Shown: positions 10,142 through 20,880, counted from the first letter of the stretch. The stretch is 64,000 nt of DNA from JAIEPX01 sp963725255 (GCA_963725255.1 CAVRXV010000011.1:124001-188000); one strand, 5' to 3'. Translations and numbers: made by a program. Notes: generated by a model not told the origin, from the letters alone.

Positions 10142-10629
10142 CTACCGATATTTCTCATCTTCATCTCTATCTGCAGCAATGCGTTCTTCATACAAATCAC
10201 CAATCGCCAATAATTTTTCTTTAGTCAAAATATTTTCACCGCGATTTTCCAAGTGATAATGCATTTCCGACGTCAATACAATGGAATCAACCGGACAAGC
10301 TTCTTCACAAAATCCACAATAAATACATTTAAACACATCAATTTCATATTTGGTCGTGCGTCGTGAACCATCTTCACGTGGCGTCTGCTTCAATGGTAAT
10401 CGCCAATGCAGGACAAACAGCTTCACACAATTTACAGCAATACAACGTTCTTCACCATTGGGATAACGACGTAACGCAAACATCCCACGAAAACGTGGTG
10501 AAATAGGCGTTTCTTCTTCTGGATATTGAATCGTTATTTTTTTCCTAAAAAAATAGCGCCCAGTGACAAATAACCCTTGGAATAATTCCCAGAAGTAAAA
10601 CTTTTAAGCTTAATCGTATTTAATTTCAT
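10142..10629 (-). CDS. nuoI: NADH-quinone oxidoreductase subunit I (several compensating indels as sequenced)
   Basis: NuoI carries the two 4Fe-4S clusters N6a and N6b that pass electrons to NuoB. The start ATG at 10629 reads MKLNTIKLKSF; after one slip WELFQGLFVTGRYFFRKK follows. The segment after RYPNGEERCIA is read in a wrong frame between about 10435 and 10385. Shifting it recovers the expected CKLCEAVCPALAITIEAD, which holds the first cluster's cysteines. The frame then returns with REDGSRRTTKYEIDVFKC and CIYCGFCEEACPVDSI (second cluster). A missing T and a collapsed CGCG would explain the inner pair of slips. Confidence 0.9.
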
Positions 10630-10648
10630 ATCATTGTTAACTGCAACC

Positions 10649-11684
10649 TCATAATCTAAAACCAAGGTGGCTAAATGAAACTTGAATCCGCAAAAGCCAC
10701 CACAAAAATCCACACCAACGTGACCGGAATAAAAACTTTCCAACCCAAACGCATGATTTGATCATAACGATAACGCGGAAAAGTTGCTCGCATCCAAATA
10801 AATAAAAATAAAAAACAACTGAAACTTTAACAATAACCAAATAATACCTGGCACCCAAGCAAAAGTGGATTCTAATAATGGAATACCTTGAAAAGGTGAC
10901 AACCATCCACCCAAAAACATCAATACTGCAATAGCTAGAAACTAAAATCATATTGGCATATTCAGCCAAAAAAAACATCGCAAAAGTCATACCAGAATAT
11001 TCACATGAAATCCAGCGACAATTTCTGATTCACCTTCTGCCACATCAAACGGTGCGCGATTTGTTTCAGCAACACCTGAAATCCAATACACAACAAATAA
11101 TGGCAATAATGGCAACCAATACCAATGCCAAAATACCACCACTTTGTCGCATCACAATCTCTTGCAAATTCATCTGGCCAGCAGCCATAAAACACCCACA
11201 AAAGCAAAACCCATCGCAATTTCATAAGAAATCGTTTGCGCTGCAGAACGCAACGCACCTAAAAATAGCATATTTAGAATTAGATCGCCCAACCTGCAAT
11301 AATAATTCCATAAACCCTAATCGAGGTCATGGCAAAAATAAACAACACACCGGCATTAATATTAGCCAACACCAAACCATCATCAAAAGGAATTACTGCC
11401 CAAGCGGCAAATGCTGGTGCAATGGCTAAAATAGGCGCAAAAACAAATAAATAACGATTGGATGCTGTTGGAATAATAATTTCTTTAAAAAATAATTTTA
11501 TAACATCAGCAATCGGCTGCCCTAATCCGCGAATACCTACTCGATTAGGGCCAATGCGAGATTGCATATAAGCGATGACTTTTCTTTCTGCCATCGTCAA
11601 ATAAGCGACAACTCCAAGCAATGGCAACACAATAACTAATATTTTCGCAATGATCCACGCTAAGCTAATTAATTGTTCAAGCAT
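10649..11684 (-). CDS. nuoH: NADH-quinone oxidoreductase subunit H (multiple frameshifts as sequenced)
   Basis: NuoH forms the quinone-entry chamber of complex I. The first 130 residues are read cleanly from 11684 (MAERKVIAYMQSRIGPNRVG, GLGQPIADVIKLFFKE). From about 11285 down to 10649 the conserved protein is scattered across all three frames: QEIVMRQSGGIL, VAETNRAPFDVAEGESE, MTFAMFFLAEYANMI, FPRYRYDQIMR and finally SFSHLGFRL before TGA at 10649. At least five single-base slips are needed to join them. The order and spacing match a normal NuoH of roughly 340 residues. Its start overlaps the nuoG stop by 8 bases. Confidence 0.9.
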
Positions 11685-14023
11685 GGTGATTACCTCGCTC
11701 TACAATAATTTCGGCAAATCCGTCACCAAGCCCTGAAGTCGAAGTAACACCTTTAGGAATCAATACACAATTGTTAGGTACCCGCGCATCAACTTGGACT
11801 GGCACTGTGACTTCAAAACCACTTTGCTTAATTGTAATTTTTTGCTCTGCATTAATACCTAATTCATCTGCCATGCTTGGATTAATTGTAATCACTTGTT
11901 GAATCGAAGGTAATGTAGCCTGAAGAGCCTTCGCTCGCCGAGCTAATCCATCGATACACACAGCAGGCCATTCATAAATAATTTCCAATCCTTTTTTTGC
12001 ACTAGCAGTCGCATTTTTATCTAACGATATACGTTCTGTAGGAGCACTGCCATGCTCTAATAATTTTTCTAATTCGCTTCGAATTTCAGATGCGCAAATA
12101 TATTCATAACCATTCAATTCGAATAAATTCCCCAATACACGTAATACTTTCCAGCCTGGTCGTACCTCACCAAATGGAGGGCTCACTGCATTAAAAGATT
12201 GCCATTTACCTTCCACGTTTACAAATGTTCCATCGGTTTCAGTAAAAGGTGCAATAGGCAATAAAACATCTGCAACTTCTGCGTGAACTGAACTCATATA
12301 AGGAGACACACTCACGACAAAATCCGCAGCTTTTAAAGCAGCGATTGCAGAAGCAGAAAAAATTAAATCATGCTCTGGCTCAACATTAAACAATATATAG
12401 GCAGCTCGTGGTTGTGAAAACATGGTTTGTGCATTCAGACCTTCAGCGGATGAATTTTCACCGGCCGCTTTTCGATGAGGCACCGCACCAGCAATCCAAG
12501 CGCCTGCACTATTTGCACCCACTGTCATCGTCACAATATCGGCATTCGATAGTTTTGCAATTTCTAAACACAATGCACGAACTAAGGTTGCTTGCGGATG
12601 CGATTGAGCTTCAGCACCCAAAATAATAATCGATTTTTCTGCATTTTTAAGCTGTTGAGCAATAGAATTTTTATTCGCACTTGAGGTTAATGAATCCAGT
12701 ATCGTTTTTAGCGTCTCTATCAATGAAGACGGTGTCGTATGAATATTTTCTGTTAATTTAAAATTCATTTCACTATCAATGCTTCCGATTCGCATAATCG
12801 TAGCGCCATTCAAAGACGCTTTACGCACTCGAAGTCCTGCTAAAGGTTGTTCACGACGAATATCAGAACCCACTAATAAAACTGCATCCATGGACTCTAA
12901 CGAAGCAAGCTCCGTAGTCATTCCAGGATATAAACCATTATTTTCCTGTTGCGAAAAATCTGTTTGTTGTAAACGATGATCAATATTATTAGATCCCAAG
13001 TCTCTCATAATTTTTTGCAATAAATATAATTCTTCTGTCGTTGAGGAAGGGGAAGCAATAGCAGCTAATTGTTCAGATTTTTTTGCATTGATCACGTCAC
13101 GCAAATTATTGACTGCGAAATTCAGTGCTGTTGGCCAATCAACTTGCAACCACTTACCTTCTTTTTTAATCATGGGGCCTGTTAATCGATGATCTTTATG
13201 AAGCCCTTCATAACTAAACCGATCACGATCAGACAACCATGTTTCATTAATACTTTCATTTTCACGAGGCACTACTCGCATCACTTCACGATAATCACTG
13301 TATTCATAACCACGTGTATGAACATAAATATTTGAACCTAAACAATCATGAGGTGCAATACTAGGCTGCTGAGTTACATTTCCCAAGCCCGTGCAGTAAA
13401 ACGATATGGTTTAGATGTCAATGCGCCTACTGGACACAAATCAATAATATTTCCAGAAACTTCAGATTGCATGAAATGTTTAACATACGTTCCGATTTCC
13501 GAGATTTTTCTCCACGACCCGTCATTCCCAATTCACGAAATCCTGCAATTTCATTACCAAAACGTACACAACGCGTGCAATGAATACAACGTGTCATTTC
13601 TGTTGCAGATTAAAGGACCAATATCTTCATCAGCACCGAACGTTTTCCTTCTGTATACCGTCGAACATCATCACCATAACCCAGAGATAAATCTTGCAAC
13701 TCACATTCACCCCCTTGATCACAAATAGGACAATCTAAAGGATGATTAATCAGTAAAAATTCCATCACTGATTTCTGAGCGTCTAATGCTTTTTTTGATT
13801 GAGTAAATACTTTCATTCCTGACACTGCAGGAGTTGCACAAGCTGGAAGGGTTTACCGCATTTTCTCAACTTCAACAAGACACATACGACAATTAGCAGC
13901 AACCGATAATTTTTTGTGATAACAAAACCGTGGAATATAAACACCTGCCGCATCAGCCGCATCAATGATCATCTGACCAGCATTGGCTTCAACTTTTTTA
14001 CCATTTATTTCAATTGTAAACAT
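11677..14023 (-). CDS. nuoG: NADH-quinone oxidoreductase subunit G (frameshifts in N-terminal third as sequenced)
   Basis: NuoG is the large Fe-S subunit of the peripheral arm. The N-terminus from 14023 reads MFTIEINGKKVEANAGQMI with the 2Fe-2S cysteines (FCYHKKLSVAANCRMCLVE). It then shifts to a second frame (MKVFTQSKKALDAQ, HPLDCPICDQGGECELQDLS) and again to MTRCIHCTRCVRFGNEIAG and the DLCPVGALTSKPY region. The last 569 codons (from 13386) form one open frame with the molybdopterin-oxidoreductase-like fold. Roughly four single-base slips lie between 13390 and 13870. Total length is near 780 aa, as expected. Confidence 0.92.
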
Positions 14024-14033
14024 AATCTACCTT

Positions 14034-15304
14034 TTACTTAAACGGACATTTCTTTTGCGTAATGTGCTCTTCAAATTCATCATAAAAATGTTTCAAAAAC
14101 TTCCTACTGGCCATGCCGCTGCTTCACCCAACGCACAAATCGTTCGACCTTCAATATTTTTCGCGACATTCGTTAATTTTTCTAAATCACCAGGGCATCC
14201 ATGACCATGTTCGATTCGCTCAATCATACGCATTAACCAACCCGTGCCTTCACGGCAAGGCGTACATTGACCACAAGATTCTCGCATAAAATTCTGAAAT
14301 GCGTAATAATGCATTCACCATGCAAGTCGTTTCATCCATGACGATCACACCAGCCAGAACCCAACATGGAACCTGCCTTCATTAAAGAGTCATAATCCAT
14401 ATCGGTATTCATAATTAATCTGCTGGCAACACAGGCATCGAAGTTCCACCAGGAATGACTGCTTTTAATTTATTGCCATTACGTACGCCACCTGCCAATT
14501 TCTAATAATTTCACAAATGGAATTCCTAAAGGCACTTCATAATTACCAGGTTTATTCAACATGACCAGAAACACTAAATATCTTAGTCCCACCATTATTA
14601 GGCTTACCTAAATCTAAAAACCACTCCGCGCCTTTTTCCAAAATGACAGGAACAGAGGCAAGTTTCGGTATTATTAATAGTCGTTGGTCTTCCATAAATC
14701 CATAATTAGCAGGAAAAGGCGGTTTAAAACGCGGAAAGCCTTTTTTACCTTCAAGTGATTCCATCAACGCAGTTTCTTCACCACAAATATAAGCGCCGGC
14801 ACCTAAATGATTATGAATTTCAAAATCAAAACCAGAACCTAAAATATTCTTACCCAATAAAACCTGCTTCACGTGCTTCTTTCAATGCTAGCTTCACAGC
14901 GATGAAATGGTTCTCCACAAAATTCACCACGAATATAGTTATAACCAACATGTTGCACCCATGACATAACCACCAATAGCCATACCTTCGATCAATTGAT
15001 GTGGATTAAAACGTAAAATATCGCGATCTTTACAAGTGCCTGGCTCACCTTCATCCGAATTACACAGCACATATTTTTGTACCAGGTCAGCAATCGTGGC
15101 ATAAAGCTCCATTTCAATCCCGTTGGAAATCCAGCACCACCACGACCACGTAAGACAAGATTTTTTAACTCGTTCAATAATTTTTCTGGAGGTGTTTTTT
15201 CTTGTAAAATTTTCTCCAAACTGCATAACCACCCAATCTTTCATAGGTTCTAAAGTCCAAGGATTATCGAATGTCAATGTACGAAAACAAACTTCATTTG
15301 CCAT
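14034..15304 (-). CDS. nuoF: NADH-quinone oxidoreductase subunit F (multiple frameshifts as sequenced)
   Basis: NuoF binds FMN and NADH and holds cluster N3. Pieces in different frames, in correct order, are: N-terminus MANEVCFRTLTF from 15304; LRGRGGAGFPTGLKW (FMN site); VLCNSDEGEPGTCKDRDIL; HNHLGAGAYICGEETALMESLEG (NADH site); RFKPPFPANYG; and the cluster motif ESCGQCTPCREG with HGCPGDLEKL and TICALGEAAAWP. At least six slips separate them. The C-terminus EEHITQKKCPFK ends at TAA 14034-14036. Its ATG overlaps the nuoE stop (TAATG). All catalytic motifs survive, which argues for sequence error. Confidence 0.9.
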
Positions 15305-15807
15305 TATTTGCCCTCCTCTTTCTCGAATTCATCTAAAATGGCATCCACTTTTTCTGGTGTTAAATTTTCATGATATTCACGATCATCAATTTGCATCACC
15401 GGTGCACCACCACAAGCCGCTAAACATTCCACTTCTTTTAAGCGTAAAATACCATCTGTGTGGTTTCACCAACTTTAATACCCAACCGTTTTTTCTAAAT
15501 GAGAAACTATTTTATCACACCACACAACATACAAGAAATATTGGTGCACACATCAATTTTATGTTTACCAACTGGTTTTAAATCATACATAGTATAAAAT
15601 GTAGCAACTTCATAAACTGCAATATGTGGCAAATCTAAATAATCAGCAACAGCATTCATTAATGTCTTCACGTTAACCAGCCACCATTTTCATCTTGAAC
15701 AAACATTAATGCCTGTAAAACAGCCGATTGTTTTTGATCAGCAGGATATTTTTTAACCAATGATCAATTTCTGCTTGAGTTTCTTGGCAGACAATTTTAA
15801 CTGTCAC
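15304..15807 (-). CDS. nuoE: NADH-quinone oxidoreductase subunit E (frameshifts as sequenced)
   Basis: NuoE is the thioredoxin-like 24-kDa subunit with 2Fe-2S cluster N1a. Translating across frames gives VTVKIVCQETQAEIDHWL, VLQALMFVQDENGGWL, YLDLPHIAVYEVATFYTMY, VCTNISCM, RLKEVECLAACGGAPVMQI and EKVDAILDEFEKEE, with the four cluster cysteines present. Three or four slips interrupt it. The start is uncertain: GTG at 15807 is in frame with the first segment, while the ATG at 15809-15811 is in another frame. The stop overlaps the nuoF start. Confidence 0.87.
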
Positions 15808-15841
15808 TCATTCTATCGATCGATTTCCCCAAACACAATAT

Positions 15842-17073
15842 CTAGACTTGAAATACTGCCACCACATCTGCAATCATATGCCCACGACACATCTCATCCA
15901 ATGCTGCTAAATGCGGAAAACCTGCTGCACGAATTTTAACACGATAAGGTTTATTCGCACCATCAGAAATTAAATAAACCCCAAATTCACCTTTAGGATG
16001 CTCAACAGCAGCATAGACTTCACCTTGCGGGAACACATATAACCTTCCGTAAATAATTTAAAATGATGAATCAATGCTTCCATATCTTCTTTCATTTCTT
16101 CACGTGAAGGAGGCTAATTTTATGATCATCGATGCATGACTGGACCTGGATTATTTCGTCAACCAATCTACACATTGACGAATAATATGATTAGATTGGC
16201 GCATTTCTTCAACTCGCACTAAATACCGATCATAACAATCACCATTTTTTCCAACAGGAATATCAAAATCTAATTTCGATCATAAACTTCATAGGGTTGT
16301 TTTTTGCGTAAATCCCATTCAACACCAGAACCACGTAACATTGGACCAGTAAAACCAATTGCAATGCACGTTCGGCGAAACCACACCAATATCGACCGTA
16401 CGTTGTTTCCAAATGCGATTATCTGTTAATAACGTTTCATATTCATCAACAAATTTAGGAAAACGTTCGGTAAAATCCCAAATAAAATCCAACAATGACC
16501 CTTGGCGATTTGCATTACGTTCTTTCATATCTTCTTCTGATGCGCCATTCGTGATGGCTTTATATTGCGGCATTTTATCCGGCAAATCACGATAAACACC
16601 GCCTGGCCGATAATAAGTGGCATGCATTCGCGCGCCCGAAACCGCTTCATAACAATCCAATAAATCTTCTCGTTCGCGAAAACAATATAAAAACACTGTC
16701 ATCGCACCAATATCTAAGGCATGCGCACCTAACCACAACAAATGATTTAAAATGCGAGTAATTTCATCAAACATCACGCGAATATATTGCGCACGTAAGG
16801 GCGGAGTAATTCCCAATAATTTTTCAATCGCTAAAACATAACCATGTTCATTACACATCATGGATACATAATCTAATCGATCCATGTAACCAATGCTTTG
16901 ATTATAGGGTTTGACTTTCAGCTAATTTTTCAGTAGCACGATGTAATAAACCAATATGTGGATCAGCACGCTGTAATCACTTCACCATCTAATTCCAAAA
17001 CTAAACGCAATACACCATGTGCAGCAGGATGTTGTGGACCAAAATTCAAGGTGTAATTATGAATTTCAGCCAT
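15842..17073 (-). CDS. nuoD: NADH-quinone oxidoreductase subunit D (multiple frameshifts as sequenced)
   Basis: NuoD is the 49-kDa-type subunit lining the quinone site. The N-terminus from 17073 reads MAEIHNYTLNFGPQHPAAHG (the conserved HPAAHG loop). A long clean central frame spans 16885 to about 16360 (MDRLDYVSMMCNEHGYVLA, VSGARMHATYYRPGGV). The C-terminus at 16036-15842 reads GEVYAAVEHPKGEFGVYL, IRAAGFPHLAAL and GHMIADVVAVF. The stretches between are recovered only by changing frame several times. Combined length is about 417 aa, normal for NuoD. Confidence 0.92.
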
Positions 17074-17088
17074 TGTTTTACTTCTTTC

Positions 17089-17770
17089 TCATACATAACG
17101 ATTATCGTCACGAATCACTTTAGGCACTAAAATGCGAGGTTGAATACTAACTGGCTCATAAATCACAACGTTGCTAGCGTAGCATCATAACGCATTTCAA
17201 CATTGACCAATCAGTGGAAAATCTTTGCGAAATGGATGACCAACAAAACCATAATCGGTCAAAATTCGACGCAAATCAGGATGACCATCAAATAAAATGC
17301 CAAACAAATCAAAAGCTTCACGTTCAAACCAATTGGCAGAATCCCAAATATCCATCACTGAATCAACTAATGGGCGGTTCACCTTCAGGAAAAACTCGTA
17401 ATCGAACACGATGATTATGTTTAATGGATAACAAATGATAAACCACTGCAAACGTGGTTTATTCCATGTACATCAACATGTTGCTTGTCGACTGTTATCA
17501 ACTCCACGACTAAAACCAGTGAAAGTTGCATGTTCAGTTTCCCATTCGAAATGCCATAGTGCAAATAATCAACGCCACAAACATCCATTAACTATTCAAA
17601 ATTAAATCGGTCTTCATCACGCAACGCTAAGCAAACTGACATGCAATGTTCAGGTACAATTTCTACCGTGAATTCACCAATGTCAATGTTAATTTGCTAG
17701 GCAAAGATAGTTGCATTGCTTCATCAGGGCATTCTTGTAATTGTTTGCTGTAAGATGTCTCATATGTCAT
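17089..17770 (-). CDS. nuoC: NADH-quinone oxidoreductase subunit C (multiple frameshifts as sequenced)
   Basis: NuoC is the 30-kDa-type peripheral-arm subunit that contacts NuoD. The start MTYETSYSKQLQECPDEAM at 17770 overlaps the nuoB stop by four bases (ATGA). Frame changes then give FTVEIVPEHC, MDVCGVDYLHYG, the family signature NWFEREAFDLFGILFDGHPDLRRI followed by LTDYGFVGHPFRKDFPL, and the C-terminus SIQPRILVPKVIRDDNRYV ending in TGA at 17089-17091. About five slips are needed. The signature motif itself is intact. Confidence 0.9.
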
Positions 17771-18278
17771 ATGTCATTAATCAGCATTATCTCTAACGTA
17801 TCAATTGTGTATTGTTTACGTTGAATTTTATTTTGCAATTGAATAATTCCATAAACAATGCTTCTGCAGTAGGTGGACATCCAGGCACATAAATATCAAC
17901 TGGAACAATACGATCACAGCCACGCACTACTGAATAAGAATAATGATAATAACCACCACCATTCGCACAGGACCCCATGGAAATAACCCAGCGCGGTTCT
18001 GCCATTTGATCATAAACTTTACGCAATGCCGGCGCCATTTTATTGCAGAATGTTCCCGCAACAATCATCACATCGGATTGTCGTGGGCTAGGGCGAAAAA
18101 TAACACCAAAGCGATCTAAATCATAACGTGAAGCGGCGGCGTGCATCATTTCAACAGCACAACAAGCCAAACCAAATGTCATAGGCCACAACGAACCACT
18201 GCTGCGCCCAATTCAATTAGATTATCCAGTGATGTTGTAGCATAAACCCTTGTTGATTGTAATCTCATTTATTCCCAT
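17767..18278 (-). CDS. nuoB: NADH-quinone oxidoreductase subunit B (frameshifts as sequenced)
   Basis: NuoB carries the terminal 4Fe-4S cluster N2 that reduces quinone. MGINEITINKGF starts at 18278, followed in another frame by TTSLDNLIELG and then the long conserved frame WPMTFGLACCAVEMMH, RQSDVMIVAGTFCNKM, SMGSCANGGGYYHY, VPVDIYVPGCPPTAEA. The tandem cysteines and the later cluster cysteines are all present. A last slip leads into YGIIQLQNKIQRKQYTIDTL and a TGA that overlaps the nuoC start. Three slips in total. nuoA ends 1 bp upstream. Confidence 0.93.
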
Positions 18279-18279
18279 T

Positions 18280-18629
18280 CTAAGCCCCTTTTTTCCACTC
18301 ATAAATAAAACCAACTACTAAAACAGTAAAAAAATCATCATTGACAAAAAACCAAACCAGCCAATTTTGACGCAGCGCAACAGCCCAGGGAAATAAAAAT
18401 GCCGTTTCTAAATCAAAAATGATAAATAAAATGGCAACTAGATAAAACCGAACATCAAAAGGCATCCGCGCATCTTCAAAAGCATCGAAAGCCACATTCA
18501 TAAGGAGAATAGTTTTACTTTATCAGGTCTTATGAGGCCAAAAATCGCATCTAACGACATAAGGGCAACATGCCAAACACAATGCCAACGCCATAGAAAA
18601 ATTAATATTGGCAAATAATTTGTAAGCAT
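18280..18629 (-). CDS. nuoA: NADH-quinone oxidoreductase subunit A (frameshifts in N-terminal half as sequenced)
   Basis: NuoA is a three-helix membrane subunit at the heel of complex I and the first gene of the operon. MLTNYLPILIFL starts at 18629. Other frames then give a GLIRPDKVKL stretch and SPYECGF. The clean C-terminal frame from about 18490 reads FDAFEDARMPFDVRFYLVAILFIIFDLETAFLFPWAV. About three slips lie between 18490 and 18595. The operon probably starts in the short gap before the ATG, next to tRNA-Leu, which is also on the minus strand. Confidence 0.9.
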
Positions 18630-18655
18630 GCTATACTCTCATCTTACTTAATCTA

Positions 18656-18740
18656 TGGTGCCGAAGGTCGGACTCGAACCGACACGGCTTTCGCCACCGC
18701 CCCCTCAAGACGGCGTGTCTACCAGTTCCACCACTTCGGC
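18656..18740 (-). tRNA. tRNA-Leu (anticodon GAG)
   Basis: This is an 85-nt class II tRNA on the minus strand. The acceptor stem pairs GCCGAAG with CTTCGGC and is followed by ACCA, so the CCA end is encoded. The D-arm contains TGGTAGACAC, the anticodon stem-loop is CCGTC-TTGAGGG-GGCGG with GAG at the anticodon, a long variable arm follows, and the T-loop is GTTCGAGTC. It lies between secG and nuoA. Confidence 0.97.
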
Positions 18741-18771
18741 ATAGTTTGTAACTTAATCTATCTCAACACAC

Positions 18772-19143
18772 TTAATTTGGTGTTTCAGGAACGTTCTTCA
18801 CTGGTAAATTCTTTGTTGGCAGTTCTTTTTGATTTTTCTGACTTTCAGTCGAAGGTACAGAAGGAATCTCGAGGGTTTTGTGGATGGGCGCAACCATCTC
18901 ATGTCCCTTAACTCGTGAAGAAACCAGGTAGGTTAAGCCTAAACTGGTCATAAAAAATATCGCTGCCAATGCGCCAGTCACTTTCACTAAAAAAGGTGTT
19001 GAGCCAGCACTTCCAAACATTGTGTTAGATGCTCCGCTACCAAATGCAGCACCAACATCAGCGCCTTTACCGTGCTGTATAAGCACCAAAGCGATTAAGC
19101 TAATCGAAGCTAAAACATGTATAATCAGTATTATCTGTTGCAT
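18772..19143 (-). CDS. secG: Preprotein translocase subunit SecG
   Basis: SecG is the small auxiliary subunit of the SecYEG channel in the inner membrane. The 123-aa protein has two membrane helices flanking the conserved HGKGADVGAAFGSGASNTMFG loop. The C-terminus is long, hydrophilic and proline-rich, which is common in proteobacteria. Its ATG lies inside the end of tpiA (13-bp overlap), suggesting translational coupling. tRNA-Leu follows on the same strand. Confidence 0.97.
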   Translation of the reverse strand: MQQIILIIHVLASISLIALVLIQHGKGADVGAAFGSGASNTMFGSAGSTPFLVKVTGALAAIFFMTSLGLTYLVSSRVKGHEMVAPIHKTLEIPSVPSTESQKNQKELPTKNLPVKNVPETPN

Positions 19144-19889
19144 AAACGTGCTATATCCAAAAAATGTTGACTGTCTAACGAAGCCCCACCGATCAAACCG
19201 CCATCGATATCGGGTTGTGACATCAATTCCGCGGCGTTGTCGCGTTTAACGCTGCCACCATATAAGATTCTGAGGGCTTTAGCAAGCTTTTCATCCCTTT
19301 TCGCTACCTGTTCACGCAAGTATTGATGGGCAGCCTGAGCTTGCTCAGGCGTTGCTGTTTTACCCGTTCCAATGGCCCACACAGGCTCATACGCAAGCAC
19401 AGCATTATAAAGGGATTGTTCTGCATTTTCCAAGTCAAGAACCGCCTCTAATTGACACCCTATGACTGACATTGTCCGTCCTGCCTCACGCTCGGATAAA
19501 GACTCTCCCACGCAGATAATAGGCTTCAACCCAGCTTCAATGGCTCTGAGGACTTTCGTAGCAACCACCTGGTCACTTTCACCATAAAATTGACGTCGTT
19601 CTGAATGCCCGATAATCACATATTGACACCCAAATTCAGCCACCATTGCAGCAGAAACCTCTCCTGTAAAAGCCCCTTGTCGCTCGCTAGAAATATTCTG
19701 CGCCCCCCAAGCCACCTTCGTGCCCGATAGGGTTCTTTGAACTTGATCAATGAAAATAAATGATGGGAAAACAGCTAATTCTACAGCTGAAACTTCATCT
19801 GCACCTTCAGCAATACTTTTTGCTAAGACTTCAACTTCTGATCGAGTCCCCACCATTTTCCAGTTCCCGGCCACCATCGGTCGTCTCAT
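19131..19889 (-). CDS. tpiA: Triosephosphate isomerase
   Basis: TpiA interconverts dihydroxyacetone phosphate and glyceraldehyde 3-phosphate in glycolysis and gluconeogenesis. The 252-aa protein is full length with all catalytic parts: VAGNWKM near residues 6-12 (Asn and Lys), YVIIGHSERR with the catalytic His, AYEPVWAIGTGKTA with the catalytic Glu and mobile loop 6, and LYGGSVKRDNA for phosphate binding. AGGAAG precedes the ATG. It is the first gene of the tpiA-secG-tRNA stretch. In Legionella-type genomes, as I recall, glmM is close by, whereas here a 15-kb accessory block intervenes. Confidence 0.98.
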   Translation of the reverse strand: MRRPMVAGNWKMVGTRSEVEVLAKSIAEGADEVSAVELAVFPSFIFIDQVQRTLSGTKVAWGAQNISSERQGAFTGEVSAAMVAEFGCQYVIIGHSERRQFYGESDQVVATKVLRAIEAGLKPIICVGESLSEREAGRTMSVIGCQLEAVLDLENAEQSLYNAVLAYEPVWAIGTGKTATPEQAQAAHQYLREQVAKRDEKLAKALRILYGGSVKRDNAAELMSQPDIDGGLIGGASLDSQHFLDIARLCNR

Positions 19890-19969
19890 AATGTTAACTT
19901 CCTTTCACAAAATAGAATTCCAAAAAATTATCCGCTAATAATGCAATCGGGTCAAATTAAGGAGACCAT

Positions 19970-19986
19970 AAGGGGTCAGACCCCTT
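19970..19986. repeat. Short GGGGTCAGACCCC palindrome
   Basis: An 8-bp perfect inverted repeat (AAGGGGTC-A-GACCCCTT) lies between the divergent tpiA and terC genes. Its ends match the outer part of the long palindrome at 45731-45801, so it looks like a minimal member of the same palindromic family. Confidence 0.6.
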
Positions 19987-20020
19987 GGTAAGACAACCAG
20001 ACATACTTTACATAAACTCG

Positions 20021-20051
20021 TCATCGCGAGCGAAGCGTGGCGATCCAGAAT
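20021..20051. repeat. Dispersed proteobacterial repeat of the CGTCAT-GCGAGCGAAGC type
   Basis: The motif CGTCATCGCGAGCGAAGCG followed by TGGCGATCCAGA closely resembles a dispersed palindromic repeat familiar from many proteobacterial genomes. It lies 50 bp before terC. I see only one copy here, so the assignment rests on recognition alone. Confidence 0.5.
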
Positions 20052-20101
20052 AAATATGCTAACCTTATTGGTACAGACTCATAAAATGGAATTAATTAAA
20101 C

Positions 20102-20836
20102 ATGGATTTTACTTCTCTTACCAATATCGCGGTCAGCCTATTTACATTAACGCTGCTAGAAATCATTCTAGGCGTTGATAATTTAGTTTTTATTGCTTTA
20201 GCAAGTAATCGACTCCCTCTAGAAAAACAAAAAATGGCTCGTCGATTCGGACTTTTATTAGCGCTTATCACTCGCTTACTTTTATTAGCTTCTGTTTTCT
20301 GGATAGCTCATTTAGAATTTACACTTTTCACAATTATGGATTTTGCATTTTCTGCCCGCGATATAGTATTAATATGCGGAGGATTATTTTTACTTTATAA
20401 AGGTACCCAACAAATTTACGATGAAACAGAACTAGAAGCAGAATCAAAACTTAAGCATCACTATAACAAAGTCCATTGGGTTATTTTACAAATTGGAATT
20501 TTAGATATTATTTTTTCTATTGATAGTGTTTTTACTGCTGTAGGAATGACTTCTCAATTCCCGATCATGGCAACCGCAATCATCATTACAATTATTGCCA
20601 TGATTTTTGCAAGTGAACCTCTGAGCCGTTTTATTGAAAGCCGACCAACCCTCAAAATTCTGGCGTTGAGTTTTATATTATTGATTGGAACACTTTTAAT
20701 TGCCGATGGCTTCCATTACCACTTACCTCGAGCTTATGTTTATTTTTCGATTTGCTATGCGTTATTTGTAGAGCTATTGAACAAGTGGGTTCAGCATCGA
20801 AGGAAAGAAGTGAGGAAAATCAGTACAAAGAGATAA
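20102..20836 (+). CDS. TerC family integral membrane protein
   Basis: This 244-aa membrane protein has about seven hydrophobic helices. The TerC family signatures are clear: LLEIILGVDNLVFIALAS near the N-terminus and ILDIIFSIDSVFTAVGMT near residue 145, each with the conserved acidic residue in the membrane (VDN and IDS). TerC-type proteins are linked to metal (manganese) handling or export and to folding of secreted proteins. It lacks the CBS and CorC domains of longer relatives. The ATG at 20102 is preceded by A-rich sequence with no strong ribosome site. It is the first gene of the accessory block and stands alone. Confidence 0.92.
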   Translation: MDFTSLTNIAVSLFTLTLLEIILGVDNLVFIALASNRLPLEKQKMARRFGLLLALITRLLLLASVFWIAHLEFTLFTIMDFAFSARDIVLICGGLFLLYKGTQQIYDETELEAESKLKHHYNKVHWVILQIGILDIIFSIDSVFTAVGMTSQFPIMATAIIITIIAMIFASEPLSRFIESRPTLKILALSFILLIGTLLIADGFHYHLPRAYVYFSICYALFVELLNKWVQHRRKEVRKISTKR

Positions 20837-20880
20837 ATAGAATCTTATGCTAAATTTTTCAAGGCTCACTTTCTCGAAAA

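Noticed and set aside
10953..11429. 158-codon plus-strand open frame
   Set aside because: It is antisense to nuoH, and the minus strand there encodes conserved NuoH pieces. It is a shadow created by the frame slips.
8846..18600. Genuine pseudogenisation of complex I
   Set aside because: Motifs are intact in alternative frames and nuoK, nuoM and nuoN are clean, so error is likelier. Not fully excluded.
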